A stretch of DNA of 64,000 bases from Ditylenchus dipsaci (taxonomy: Eukaryota; Nematoda; Chromadorea; Rhabditida; Anguinidae). Positions 47,325 through 59,157 of this stretch are shown here, piece by piece. The stretch lies in contig SADC01000609.1 in assembly GCA_004194705.1 (NCBI GenBank), positions 21,675 to 85,674 of the forward strand, in the 5' to 3' direction. The notes under the pieces were generated by a model. That model was given only the letters and a program-made list of their open reading frames with translations. It was not told the DNA's origin and made no database searches. The position numbers and the translations under genes were made by a program. Numbering within the stretch: position 1 is the first letter of the stretch; each line of letters opens with the position of its first letter.

Positions 47325-48394
47325 TATTATAAGCGTATGGTTCGGCTCGCGGAGAATAGTGTTAGTTGAAACAACGCCTAAATATTGTTAATTTTTTTCA
47401 TTTTTCATCTTTTATACTGATTTTTTTGCAAACAACAACAAAATAAGGGCGTTGGGAGCTGTAACCGTTTTGAAAAATTTCTTTCTGGAAATGGTCGATT
47501 TTGGAAGCAGTCGATTTGGGAGCAGTCGGTTTTGGGAGCTGTCGGTTTTGGGAGCAGTCGATTTTGGGAGAAGCATTTTGAAAAGTCTTTTTTTGGGACA
47601 AATGAGTTCCGATAATAACTATTTTCGAGATATTTTTTTCAAATTTATTTATTTTGCAAAAATTTTCTTCGGAATTTACTTAGTAGACAGAATAAATTGA
47701 GAATTTTTTTACTTTCGAAGAAACGGTTTAAAAATTTTCTATTTGCGGAAACTTCCTGTTTTGCACACTTTATTTAGGGTGATCTTATTTATCGCCACTA
47801 TTTGCTTGTCCGTCTAATTTTTTTCTCAAAACCTATCGACTTATATTACATTTTGAGGCCACCAATTTTTTTGACTTTCTATCTTTTCAATGCAGAATGT
47901 GCTTGTGTTGACCACGAAACGGCTAATTCTCGACAGGTACTCAAACTATTTTTAATAAACTTTTCCGTCGAAAACAGAGCGGATTTATTTCAATAACAAC
48001 AACTAAGCCAGAAAGATCAACACATTTAAACATAGAACAGACAAAGATTTTTTACGGGGATAATTTCTTGACCCATTTATATCGCCGCTTGGTAGAGGAG
48101 GAGGAACCCGAACTTGTCTTTACGCACGGCTGAATTTCTTTGGCCACGAATCGGTCGAATCCACAAGACACGTGGAAGCTCAATACGACTGCTAAAAATT
48201 GCGATAAAATTAATCAAGGTTGTAATAAACGATAATTACTTCGGCCCCTTACTGAATGGTTCCATCGATCGGAAAAAGCAGCATGAGAAACCTTTGAAAG
48301 ACTGATTTGGATTCGATTTTGTTATAACTTCTGACGGCTCTTGCAGAACTGAAAACGTCTTCACCTTCAATTCTTCTTCGTCTAGCGAAAACTG

Positions 48395-48633
48395 TTAAGG
48401 GCCATTGCCACCTGTTTTGAATTGTCTCCCGCCAATTCAAATTTTCGTGCTTAATCATTCCTCTTCTGTACGGATTTTTCAACTTGGTTTCTAACCAAAA
48501 CAAGACCTAGAATTTAATTTTAGGTATAGTTTTGTTAGAAACCAAGTTGAAAATTCGTACAGAAGTTCAAATGATTCAGAAAAAATTTGAATTGGCGGGG
48601 ACAACGTTGTCGGAGACGGCAATGACCCGTTAA
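48395..48633. repeat. MITE, GGCGGG family (copy A of the duplication)
   Basis: The ends TTAAGGGCCATTGCC and GGCAATGACCCGTTAA are inverted. Internal CCCGCCAATTCAAATTTT and its inverse follow, then CAACTTGGTTTCTAAC and its inverse around a short centre. It matches the element at 384-624 in plan and length (239 bp). The copy-B equivalent is 54930-55169. Next to it, 48654-48705 has CAGGGTGTCTCAAAAT...ACACCCTG, a small mariner-like remnant. Confidence 0.7.
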
Positions 48634-50586
48634 AGAGAACATTTCAAATACAGGGTGTCTCAAAATTACGTTAACATTTTCGGCACACCCTGAAAAGGAA
48701 TTAAATATTTTGGAAACAATCGATTAGGAAATAAAGTCATTTCAGAAAAAATTCAAATAAGAAACAATTTATCTTGGCACGAATTGATTCGGGAACAATT
48801 ATTTCTGGTAAAAATGAGTGAGTAAAATTAATTCAGGATATAATTGATTAAGCATTTTGCTTTTCTTCCTCAATTTGAGGCTCGGGAGACATTACCAGAC
48901 CTCCCTCTTGTAATAACTTGGTTATTTCAAAGGGGAAGGGTAGTCTGGAGGTTATTACACGAGGTCAGCAAAGAATATGGAGCTGATTGAATGATGACAT
49001 CTAGACCAAGACACCAGCTCCTAATAGTCCAGCAGCTCCACCTAGATTAGCGACAATAACAATAATGGCACGCAGGTTGTGTAGCACCACCGTCTAAAAA
49101 AACTTTAGTTTCTCCCTAAAGTGTCGCACCCGAGGTGGGAACGAACTTGGGAACTGAACTAGGGAGATCCACCTCTCTCTGAGGGCTACCTGAAACGCCA
49201 TTTTTGAAGAAAAAAAATTGTGTAAAAGTCCTGGTCAGCACTGGCTATGCCCTGAGCGGTTTTAACTACGTTAGCGTCTGAAACGTGTAGAAAACATTTT
49301 TAGGTGGGGCTCCCATTAATACTACTCCCATTAATTACTTACGACGATTAAGTAATTAATTAATCGTCCAAAAAAGCCCAGATTTGCTTTTTAGGTGTTT
49401 GACGTTGAGAAAACACATTTTTAGGATTAGGAAAGGAATTTTTTTCAAAAAATCTTTTAGTGGGGTTCTAGTGTTACTTCAACAGTTTGAACGGGGTGTC
49501 ATTTGTGGTATTTTTTCGGGTCATTTTTGTATTGAAGAAAATAATGTTTTTTTTAATTTGAACGTGGTTATCATCCCACATCCACCTCGGATGGGTACCC
49601 ACCCTAAAGGTATCCAACTCCTGAACCCGAAATTTTAAACTGTAAAAAAAAATAAAAAAACAATGTTATGCTACCTAAAATCGTGCAAATACCAAACTGG
49701 CGAATGCACTACTCAAACTTCAGTATCGGAGTAGCTTAGTGACCTGACTGAATACCTATTTTCAGGACCGGTAAATATATACCATGTGTCAATATACCAG
49801 TGGATATCTGCTGAGCATGAGGGCAATTCCTTAGTCTACGTCGCGCTCTGATTTTTGAAAAATTACCGAAAACCACCTCCTAAAAACTACTTTTCACTGC
49901 TTAATACAATTTTTAACATTTTTACCCTGGTGATATAATGTGTAGGGTGTTTATTTATTTTTTGATTTCAAGAGGTTAAACATAACTAATGGTACAGACA
50001 CAAATGTGTATCCTAAACAGCCTTAAAATTTGATGAGCCGCAAATTCAAAAATTAAATTTGAGTAGTGAGTTTGAGTAGTTAATTCGTCATTTTGTTATT
50101 ATCAAGCCGTGTCGAACGCACGATTTCGGGTAGCATACCTGGTTCGATTTTATCTTTTAGTGCAATATATAATTGTCAGATTTTGGAGGTATTTTCGGCT
50201 CAAAAAGCGTAGAGCATATAGCGAGCAGTAAAGGTCTTGAATCAATTTGTTTCGCTTCGTCATTCCCGAAAACAGTTATTTCTAAAAGCATTTAAATGCC
50301 AAACGTTATTGATAAAACAATTCGTGCCAAGAAAATTGTTTTTATTTGAATTTTTTTTTCAAACCACAGAGGAGTATCATGGATTTAAGTCAAAATTTGA
50401 AAATTTGAATTCGCGCCTTTGAATTTTGAAGGATTAAGGGCTGTATAGGGAGAGGAAGGAATAAAAGGGGCCACTTTTATGGCAGAACGTTAGAAAAAAA
50501 CATATATTGGTATATTCTGGCTGTCTTACATGTTTTAACTGAGCCGTGGCAAAAAGAGCCTCTATATGCATTTATGATCAAGAGTA

Positions 50587-50661
50587 CGAGTTGGCGTATC
50601 GAGTCGCAACTGTATCGAGTTGGTGTATCGAGTCACAATGTGTATCGAGTCGTATGTCAGT
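50587..50661. repeat. 75-bp spacer between the two 6.4-kb copies
   Basis: Four imperfect tandem units of (T)GTATCGAGTYG/C lie between the end of copy A and the start of copy B. The same spacer does not occur after copy B or before copy A. The words resemble pogo-like MITE arms (GTATCGAG). Confidence 0.65.
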
Positions 50662-51298
50662 CTCCTCTAATAAGCGCCCCCGCTCCAATAAGCCCCCCCC
50701 TATTTTTTGACTGAAATTTTGGAGTTGAGGCCATTTCTAATTGACAATTTCAAAAATTTTAGGGGTTTGAAAAATAAGCGCCCGGGACGCTTATTAGAGG
50801 AAATACGGTAGTTTTTTCATGGAGATAGCAATATAAAGCGGAAACAAATGTCAACAGTTAGACGTAAATGTATTCCTTTCCCGTTGAAGAACAAATCTCG
50901 GTCTGCAAATGTCGCGTCTGCGGATGTGGGTCTGCAAATGTAGGGTGTGTGAATATGGGTTTGAAAACTTTGTTCTGAAAATGCTGCTTCCTCAAATGAA
51001 TAGTCTATTATTGTCGGCATACAAATTTAAATTTTAACAGTAAAATTCCACAAGCGAAAAATATTAACTGCTAAAATAAATCTTCAAATATCTTGTCTGC
51101 CTTTTTCAGCCCTCATTTGTCACCATGCCCTTCCAGACAATTGCTCTCTGACGCCAACAAAATTATTTAACTTCAAAAATAGTTATTCAAAAAAGTAGAT
51201 TGATAGACCAGACAAATCAAATGGGAGTGTATTCTTCAAAGAAGTAGGTGGGCTTTCTTAGTTTGATCAAAAAGACACTTGTCTACAAAGCTCCATAC

Positions 51299-52592
51299 CA
51301 ATCTTGACAGTCTCCTTCTTCCCAAGCAAACAGTTTCGAGCTGCCAAATCCCGATGAATCACCTGTAACAAATCGCTAAATTAAAGTGCAATACTGCATT
51401 TTACCATAAAGCTTTCCAAATAAGCCATTCCCAAGCAAATTTCTTTTGAAAACTTTATTTTGAGAGTTTCATCAGGGGCAGACTCAGAATTTGTAGTCTC
51501 TTCAACAAGCTGCCGCCTCAAATGGGTTGGTTGTAATGTGAAAAATACTGAGGACAAGTAACCTTTTGCACATTCCATGACAATCCAAATAGGATCTTCA
51601 TAGACGCAGACTCCATACAGCCGGATGACATTCTTAGAATCAATATTATTATAGCAATCCTAGGAAAGTGATTTACTTTGTGTTTCAGACGCATCATAAT
51701 ATTGGCTTCCCTTAGAAAAACAATTCTAAAATAAGACATTTAGCAGTTGATCACGGTTTGTGATGGACCTTTGATCCATAGAGAGCTTGTCTTCATCCAG
51801 CTTCATTGTTTTGACGGCTACATCTAAACGACTGAAAAGACCAACTCGAAGAAGACCAGCGTAGACCGCTCCGAATTCCCCTGCGCTTATATAGGCCCCC
51901 AAGGTAACTTGTTCCCGAAAGATTGTGTAATGATGGCGATTTACGGTCTAATAATTCCACCCAGACAACAATAAGAAGGTCAAAAATGAAATTGGGCTTT
52001 ACCTTTTTCAAACATGCTTTGGTCGTCTAAAAGTTTACATGGATCGTGAAACGACTGTTAACTACTGGTAGAACAAGAAAAAAGTTCTTACTTCATTAAT
52101 GGGCACCTGGTTCTGACGGTGAAAACGAATCAATCCCACCACAGTCTAAAAACCGGCAAAGTTCTAATTAAAAAAACCACTAAGCTGGAATTATTAACCT
52201 TTTTACACTCGCGATTAAGATAGAAGTAATGCTTTCGGCTGGTTTGATTGATCTTATAATGCAGCTTTTCTTCCTTCCATTGGACTGAGACAACGTAGTA
52301 CTAAACTTGCAGTTATTTGAAACAACTGTAAAAAACGAAAAACCAAATTTGTTGCTTCTTGAATCCTACGAACTAAGAAATGGCCATGCTTCTTCAATAA
52401 CACTTCTGCTTCAAGCTTCGACATGAATCCATGGTAGTACAGCTGAAGCAATAAAAATTGCTGTAGAACACACATAAAAATAATCACCTCGTCTTGAATA
52501 TTTTTCTCCAGCGATAGCAAAGCTTTCTTACTTGTGATGGCCACTGTTTGGATAGCAACAGAATTAAAATTATTCGGCAATTCATCAGACAT
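51299..52592 (-). pseudogene. partial SH2-tyrosine kinase, copy B, lacks C-lobe
   Basis: It has the same exons as copy A from ATG 52592 (MSDELPNNFNSVAIQ) through SH2, N-lobe and the HRDLAARN exon ending at the donor 51299. The duplication then stops: no DFG, WMPPE or C-lobe exons follow before copy A's upstream sequence. Any product would have an SH2 domain and a catalytically incomplete kinase. Some exons are intact here but broken in A (exon 1, FLREANIMM, YFYLNRECKK), and others the reverse (GRKLHYKI), as expected if each copy carries independent one-base errors. If the duplication is an assembly artefact this gene does not exist separately. Confidence 0.7.
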
Positions 52593-53074
52593 TCTCGTGG
52601 AAGATAATCTTCTATAAAAGCAAGTGAATGTTTATAAAAAAAGATTTAACACGGGAAAGTCGGAACGTAACTTTTGTTTATCCTGGTACACTTTTCATGT
52701 AGATCATTACCGTGTGTGGGAGTATGGGTGTTTGCTGGTAATGAAGTGACGGCCTAGTGACCGATGAAAGCTAACAAGTACGGATCTAAATTAGCAGATT
52801 GTCTTATCATCAATTCGACATTTGCGATCGGTTATGTGCAATTACGCATTGCCATAGCGACATTCGCAGATATATAACCAGTGTTGTGCATTTGGCTCGT
52901 TTGCCAGCGAGCAGCTCGCACTCCAAGGAAGACTTCTTCCATAAGCACGCGAGCTGCTCGCTCACCAAATAGCTAACTTGGCGAGCCGTATAGCTCGCGA
53001 GCCATATGGCTCGTCAAGTTAAAGAACAAAGTGACAAGCGCTATTCAGCTCGCGAGCCATTTGGCTTGCATCTA

Positions 53075-53854
53075 CAGGTCGTCCCAAAAAAAATCCCTAC
53101 ACTTCAAGGGCACCGTACGACCATTATTTTATTTCACTTTTTCTTTAACGATATTTCACTTTGTAGCCCTGGAAATTCTCTATCAAATGGTCTATGAACA
53201 TTTTATTTCTGAAAAAATGGATAAATTGACAACACAAAATTAAAAACCTCGATTTCAAATCCGGGAATTTTCAGTTTTTTAAGGTATTTAATGGTCACAA
53301 AAATAAATAAATTTTCAAAAACTGTAAACACCATCGTGTAGCGCATGTCAAGAGCTACAAAACCCACTTTACAGAAAAAACAATTCGAATCTGAGTGTTG
53401 ATATATGGTCTTTTGAAAAAAACTCAGAATGAAAAAACACAAGTTTTCAAAATGCCTGTCAACTTCTAATATGACCCGAAATGTGTTAAGAGCCAAATTG
53501 TCACTTTTTGAATAAAATTCGAAGAAGTTTTATGTACTAATCGAAAGAGGAAAGAGAGAGCTAGAAAATTATGTGTTCAAACATTTGTGCGAAAAAAATT
53601 GATGTGAACAACGAGCTTCTAAATAAGTTGCAAATTCTTATATTTCAACAAAAACTGAAAATTCCCGGATTTGAAATCGAGGTTTTTAATTTTGTCCTGT
53701 CAATTTATCCTTTTTTTTCAGTAATAAAATGTTCATAGACCATTTGATAGAGAATTTCCAGAGCTGAAAAATGACATATCGTTAAAGAAAAGTGAAATAA
53801 AAAATGGTCGCACCGTGCCCTTGAAGTGTAGGGATTTTTTTTTGGGACACCCTG
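53075..53854. mobile_element. mariner-like MITE (copy B)
   Basis: The counterpart of 46571-47324, with the same CAGGTCGTCCC and GGGACACCCTG ends and flanking TA. It is 26 bp longer, including a patch around 53400-53510 that differs by substitutions as well as indels, which makes it the most diverged part of the duplication. Confidence 0.75.
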
Positions 53855-54929
53855 TATTATAAGCGTATGGTTCGGCTCGCGGAGAATAGTGTTAGTTGAA
53901 ACAACGCCTAAATATTGTTAATTTTTTTCATTTTTCATCTTTTATACTGATTTTTTTGCAAACAACAACAAAATAAGGGCGTTGGGAGCTGTAACCGTTT
54001 TGAAAAATTTCTTTCTGGAAATGGTCGATTTTGGAAGCAGTCGATTTGGGAAGCAGTCGGTTTTGGGAGCTGTCGGTTTTGGGAGCAGTCGATTTTGGAG
54101 AAGCATTTTGAAAAGTCTTCTTTTGGGACAAATGAGTTCGATAATAACTATTTTCGAGATATTTTTTTCAAAATTTATTTATTTTTGCAAAAATTTTCTT
54201 CGGAATTTACTTAGTAGACAGAATAAATTGAGAATTTTTTTACTTTCGAAGAAACGGTTTAAAAATTTTCTATTTGCGGAAACTTCCTGTTTTGCACACT
54301 TATTTAGGGTGATCTTATTTATCGCCACTATTTGCTTGTCCGTCTAATTTTTTCTCAAAACCTATCGACTTATATTACATTTTGGAGGCCACCAATTTTT
54401 TTGACTTTCTATCTTTTTCAATGCAGAATGTGCTTGTGTTGACCACGAAACGGCTAATTCTCGACAGGTACTCAAACTTATTTTAATAAACTTTTCCGTC
54501 GAAAACAGAGCGGATTTATTTCAATAACAACAACTAAGCCAGAAAGATCAACACATTTAAACATAGAACAGACAAAGATTTTTTACGGGGATAATTTCTT
54601 GACCCATTTATATCGCCGCTTGGTAGAGGAGGAGGAACCCGAACTTGTCTTTTACGCACGGCTGAATTTCTTTGGCCACGAATCGGTCGAATCCACAAGA
54701 CACGTGGAAGCTCAATACGACTGGCTAAAAATTGCGATAAAATTAATCAAAGGTTGTAATAAACGATAATTACTTCGGCCCCTTACTGAATGGTTCCATC
54801 GATCGGAAAAAGCAGCATGAGAAACCTTTGAAAGACTGATTTGGATTCGATTTTTGTTATAACTTCTGACGGCCTCTTGCAGAACTGAAACGTCTTCACC
54901 TTCAATTCTTCTTCGTCTAGCGAAAACTG

Positions 54930-55169
54930 TTAAAGGCCATTGCCACCTGTTTTGAATTGTCTCCCGCCAATTCAAATTTTCGTGCTTAATCATTCCTCTT
55001 CTGTACGGATTTTTCAACTTGGTTTCTAACCAAACAAGACCTAGAATTTAATTTTAGGTATAGTTTTGTTAGAAACCAAGTTGAAAAATTCGTACAGAAG
55101 TTCAATGATTCAGAAAAAATTTGAATTGGCGGGGACAACCGTTGTCGGAGACGGCAATGACCCGTTAAA
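54930..55169. repeat. MITE, GGCGGG family (copy B)
   Basis: The counterpart of 48395-48633 with the same inverted ends (TTAAAGGCCATTGCC, GGCAATGACCCGTTAA) and only homopolymer-length differences. Neighbouring CAGGGTGTCTCAAAAT...ACACCCTG is at 55188-55229. Confidence 0.7.
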
Positions 55170-57160
55170 GAGAACATTTCCAAATACAGGGTGTCTCAAA
55201 ATTACGTTAACATTTTCGGCACACCCTGAAAAGGAAATTAAATATTTTGGAAACAATCGATTAGGAAATAAAGTCATTTCAGAAAAAATTCAAATAAGAA
55301 ACAATTTATCTTGGCACGAATTGATTCGGGAACAATTATTTCTGGGTAAAAATGAGTGAGTAAAATTAATTCAGGATATAATTGATTAAGCATTTTGCTT
55401 TTCTTCCTCAATTTGAGGCTCGGGAGACATTACCAGACCTCCCTCTTGTAATAACTTGGGTTATTTCAAAGGGGGAAGGGTAGTCTGGAGGTTATTACAC
55501 GAGGTCAGCAAAGGAATATGGAGCTGATTGAATGATGACATCTAGACCAAGACCACCAGCTCCTAATAGTCCAGCAGCTCCACCTAGATTAGCGACAATA
55601 ACAATAATGGCACGCAGGTTGTGTAGCACCACCGTCTAAAAAACTTTAGTTTCTCCCTAAAGTGTCGCACCCGAGGTGGGAACGAACTTGGGAACTGAAC
55701 TAGGGAGATCCACCTCTCTCTGAGGGCTACCTGAAACCGCCATTTTTGAAGAAAAAAAATTGTGTAAAAGTCCTGGTCAGCACTGGCTATGCCCTGAGCG
55801 GTTTTAACTACGTTAGCGTCTGAAACGTGTAGAAAACATTTTTAGGTGGGGGCTCCCATTAATACTACTCCCATTAATTACTTACGACGATTAAGTAATT
55901 AATTAATCGTCCAAAAAAGCCCAGATTTGCTTTTTAGGTGTTTGACGTTGAGAAAACACATTTTTAGGATTAGGAAAGGAATTTTTTTCAAAAAAATCTT
56001 TTAGTGGGGTTCTAGTGTTACTTCTAACAGTTTGAACGGGTGTCATTTGTGGTATGTTTTTCGGGTCATTTTTGTATTGAAAGAAAATAATGTTTTTTTT
56101 TAATTTGACGTGGTTATCATCCCACATCCACCTCGGAATGGGTACCCACCCTAACAGGTATCCAACTCCTGAACCCGAAAATTTTAAACTGTAAAAAAAA
56201 ATAAAAAAACAATGTTATGCTACCTAAAATCGTGCAAATACCAAACTGGCGAATGCACTACTCAAACTTCAGTATCGGAGTAGCTTAGTGACCTGACTGA
56301 ATACCTATTTTCAGGACCGGTAAATAATATACCAGTGTGTCAATATACCAGTGGATATCTGCTGAGCATGAGGGCAATTCCTTAGTCTACGTCGCGCTCT
56401 GATTTTTTGAAAATTACCGAAAACCACCTCCTAAAACTACTTTTCACTGCTTAATACAATTTTTTAAACATTTTTACCCTGGTGATATAATGTGTAGGGT
56501 GTTTATTTATTTTTTGATTTCAAGAGGTTAAACATAACTAATGGTACAGACACAAATGTGTATCCTAAACAGCCTTTAAAATTTGATGAGCCGCAAATTC
56601 AAAAATTAAATTTGAGGTAGTGAGGTTTTGAGTAGTTAATTCGTCATTTTGTTATTATCAAGCCGTGTCGAACGCACGATTTCGGGTAGCATACCATGGT
56701 TCGATTTTATCTTTAGTGCAATATATAATGTCAGATTTTGGAGGTATTTTCGGCTCAAAAAGCGTAGAGCATATAGCGAGCAGTAAAGGTCTTGAATCAA
56801 TTTGTTTCGCTTCGTCATTCCCGAAAACAGTTATTTAAAAAGCATTTAAATGCCAAAACGTTATTGATAAAACAATTCGTGCCAGAAAAATTGTTTCTTA
56901 TTTGAATTTTTTTTTCAAACCACAGAGGAGTATCATGGATTTAAGTCAAAATTTGAAAAATTTGAATTCGCGCCTTTTGAATTTTGAAGGGATTAAGGCT
57001 GTATAGGGAGAGGAAGGGAATAAAAGGGGCCACTTTTATGGCAGAACGTTAGAAAAAAACATATATTGGTATATTCTGGCTGTCTTACCATGTTTTTACT
57101 GAGCCGTGGCAAAAGAGCCTCTATATGCATTTTATGATCAAGAGTACTTCTCGGAATCAT

Positions 57161-57268
57161 GTCTAAGGTAAGTGAGTGCGCGCATCTCTAACTCTCAAGC
57201 CCCTGCGCCCCCTTCGGGGTGCAGGGGCTTGGAGTTGAGATGCGCACACACACATACCTTAGACACAA
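57161..57268. repeat. GC-rich hairpin, 50-bp arms
   Basis: The left arm starts GTCTAAGGTAAGTGAGTG and reaches CAAGCCCCTGCGCCCC. The right arm returns GGGGTGCAGGGGCTTG to TACCTTAGAC, with a CTTC-like loop and several mismatches. Its outer GTCTAAGGTA...CACAC sequence is shared with the ends of the adjoining inverted-repeat element. Confidence 0.7.
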
Positions 57269-58872
57269 ATCACTCGAAAAAGACTCTAGATGCATGAAAA
57301 AGCATGCATACCAGAGTTTATTTATGCGGTAGGCCCCAGTATTCAAAACTATGTTCAACATCTTCTTGTAGTGGGCCCTGAGTCATTAGTGGCCCCTTTT
57401 ATTCCCTTCCCCTCCCTATACAGCCCTTAATCCCTTCAAAATTCAAAAGGCGCGAATTCAAATTTTGACTAAAATCCATGATACCCTGTGGTTTGAATAT
57501 TTTTTTTTTCACTTTACGAAAACGATTGGTAAATTCGCGCCTAAATCGGGGTCGAGAAACACGAATATGCAATCGGTTTTTCAAAATTGTCATCAAAGTG
57601 GGGGGGGGGGGTGGTCAAGTAAAGTCAAGCCATATTTTTGTTCAAATTTCAGTTTTTTTTTCGTTTATTTGTTTGATGCGCTTGTTTTTTCGCTTGTTTT
57701 CTCACTTGCGTCCCATTTGCTTAATGGTCTTCGAGTTTATCCATTAAATTTAATTTTGGCGTTCCCTTTAATATTTTTGCGAGCACGCTCGATGTCGGTT
57801 CATCAAATTTATTTCTATCAATTTTGCAGATATTGCTGCAGTCAAGGGATGGCTACGCGCCGGTTTCGTACTTCTTCGTCAACAAGGTCTGAGATTCGCG
57901 CGAATCGGGCAGCTATTGGAGTGGCAAGGCAAACAATCAGCAATGTGGTTCGTCGATCGGGAGAAACTGGTGCTACCAAAAATCCATTATAGTTATCCTT
58001 CTCTGTTGTCATGTTTGCTGTTATTAGTAGTGACTGCGTGTGAGAGATGTGCTCAGTACTGAATAAAGATTTCTGTCCCTGTCCCCGCGCTATTTTATGA
58101 ACGTTCCGGGGCTTGCCACCGAATATTCGGAAACGCGCCGCTACGGTGTGCTGCCCGATTTTTTCATAAATCTTAATCTAATTTTGATACACCTGTATTT
58201 GAACTTTCGAATGATGAACTAAAGCAAGGCTAAACTTTGATGATAAAATAGATAACTACACAATTCATCTCTTAGACACAGTGGGTTGACCAGTATTTAT
58301 GAGCTTTTTCTCTTGCGAAGTTCACCATTGAGAGTCCTGTGCCATGATTCAAGCGCGCTCGTTGTTTTAGGATGTTCTTGCACCATGATGATTCACACAT
58401 CCGTTGAAAAGCGAGGAATTGTAATTCGTCTATACAAATTGGGCAAATATCCAAGTTAAAAATAACGGCTTGACTTTACTTGACCCCCACGGCTGACACT
58501 TTTGGTGAGAATTTTAGAAAACCGATTGCATATTCGTGTTTCTCGACCCTGATTTAGGCGCGAATTTACCAATCGTTTCCGAGAAGTGAAAAATTTTTCA
58601 AACCACAAGGGGGTATCATGGATTTTTAGCCTAAATTTGGCCAAAGTTTGAAATTTGAATTGGCGCTTTTGAATTTTCAAGGGATTTACGGCTGTAAAGA
58701 GAGGGGAGGGAATCAAAGGGGGCCACTAATCACACAAGGGCCACTAACAAGAAGATGTTGAACATAGTTTTGAATACTGGGGCCTACCGCATAAAGAAAC
58801 TCTGGTATGCATCCTTCTTCATGCATCCAGAGTCACTTTCGAGTGATTTGTGTCTAAGGTATGTGTGCGTGC
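57243..58872. mobile_element. DNA transposon remnant with about 420-bp inverted repeats
   Basis: The left arm 57243-57660 and right arm 58450-58872 are inverted copies. Matching landmarks include CACACATACCTTAGACAC, GCATGCATACCAGAGTTT, TGCGGTAGGCCCCAGTATTC, GGGTCGAGAAACACGAATATG and TCAAGTAAAGTCAAGCC. Partial copies of the arm occur at 50360-50480, 56905-57040 and 62525-62665. The 790-bp interior holds the fragment of a transposase-like helix-turn-helix described separately. Confidence 0.75.
57849..57992 (+). pseudogene. Tc1-like transposase N-terminal fragment (helix-turn-helix)
   Basis: From ATG 57849 the frame reads MATRRFRTSSSTRSEIRANR and then VARQTISNVVRRSGETGATK before TAG. The second piece resembles the paired-type helix-turn-helix of Tc1-like transposases, where V(S/A)R.TVSN.V.R..ETG is followed by basic GRPR-type sequence. 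The protein stops right after this block, so no catalytic domain is present. It lies inside a long-inverted-repeat element, which supports the reading. A longer open frame extends upstream into the arm but is not protein-like. Confidence 0.5.
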
Positions 58873-59082
58873 CAGGGTTGCAGCTGACATCTGATATCTG
58901 ATTACCTGACTTTTTTCGACATCTGATATCTGATTCTGATTTTTTTTTTAATAAGCTGCATGATACATTTTTTGCTTTTATTTCTGGTATTTTATAAATA
59001 TATTTGAAAAAGTATCTTTTCCTTTCACCGCAATGTATTTATTTCACAGCGTACAGAAAAGTTTAGGAAGGAAGAGGCAAAA

Positions 59083-59157
59083 TGGTGGTGGCAGGAATCG
59101 AACCTGCAGCTTTCAGTTGTCCGGGCTGATGTGCTACCATTACACTACGCCGCCACC
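59083..59157 (-). tRNA. tRNA-like sequence 1 (probable tRNA-derived pseudogene)
   Basis: On the minus strand the block carries an A-box-like GTAGTGTAATGGTAGC, a T arm GCAGG-TTCGATT-CCTGC that pairs perfectly and contains the B box GGTTCGATTCC, and a GTGT/GCAC D stem. The acceptor arm (GGTGGCG or GGCGGCG against CACCACC) has one or two C-A mismatches. The anticodon stem TCAG/CTGA encloses CCCGGACAA with C in place of the invariant U33, so no anticodon can be assigned. Flanking TTAGGAAGGAAGAGG and CCTCTTCCTTCTTTTCCTAA extend the acceptor as an inverted repeat. Confidence 0.5.

Larger units (their letters stand above)
44173..50586. repeat. tandem duplication unit, copy A (6.4 kb)
   Basis: This segment is repeated in the same orientation at 50662-57146. 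The offset between equivalent positions drifts from 6489 near the left end to 6560 at the right end, because copy A has slightly shorter homopolymer runs throughout. It contains the 5' two thirds of the kinase gene, a mariner-like MITE, a GGCGGG MITE and noncoding filler. From 46090 to 50586 no gene is supported; the open frame at 47398-47601 is only the translation of a tandem repeat. Confidence 0.9.
50662..57146. repeat. tandem duplication unit, copy B (6.5 kb)
   Basis: A direct repeat of 44173-50586. It begins inside a TACCGTATTT-family MITE, lacking the first 8 or so bases of that MITE, and ends at GATCAAGAGTAC, exactly where copy A ends. Most differences from copy A are lengths of homopolymers. 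The exception is a patch near 53390-53520 (46870-46980 in A) with several substitutions and short indels. Contents: 5' kinase exons, MITEs at 53075 and 54930, and otherwise no supported gene. Confidence 0.9.

Noticed and set aside
47398..47601. Pro/Lys/Thr/Ala-repeat protein (and its copy at 53928-54131)
   Set aside because: It is the translation of a 15-bp DNA minisatellite (ATCGACTGCTCCCAA), which also occurs at 63690 without the frame.
57465..57992. 175-codon open frame as one transposase gene
   Set aside because: Only the last 48 codons look like a transposase; the first part is the terminal inverted repeat read through.
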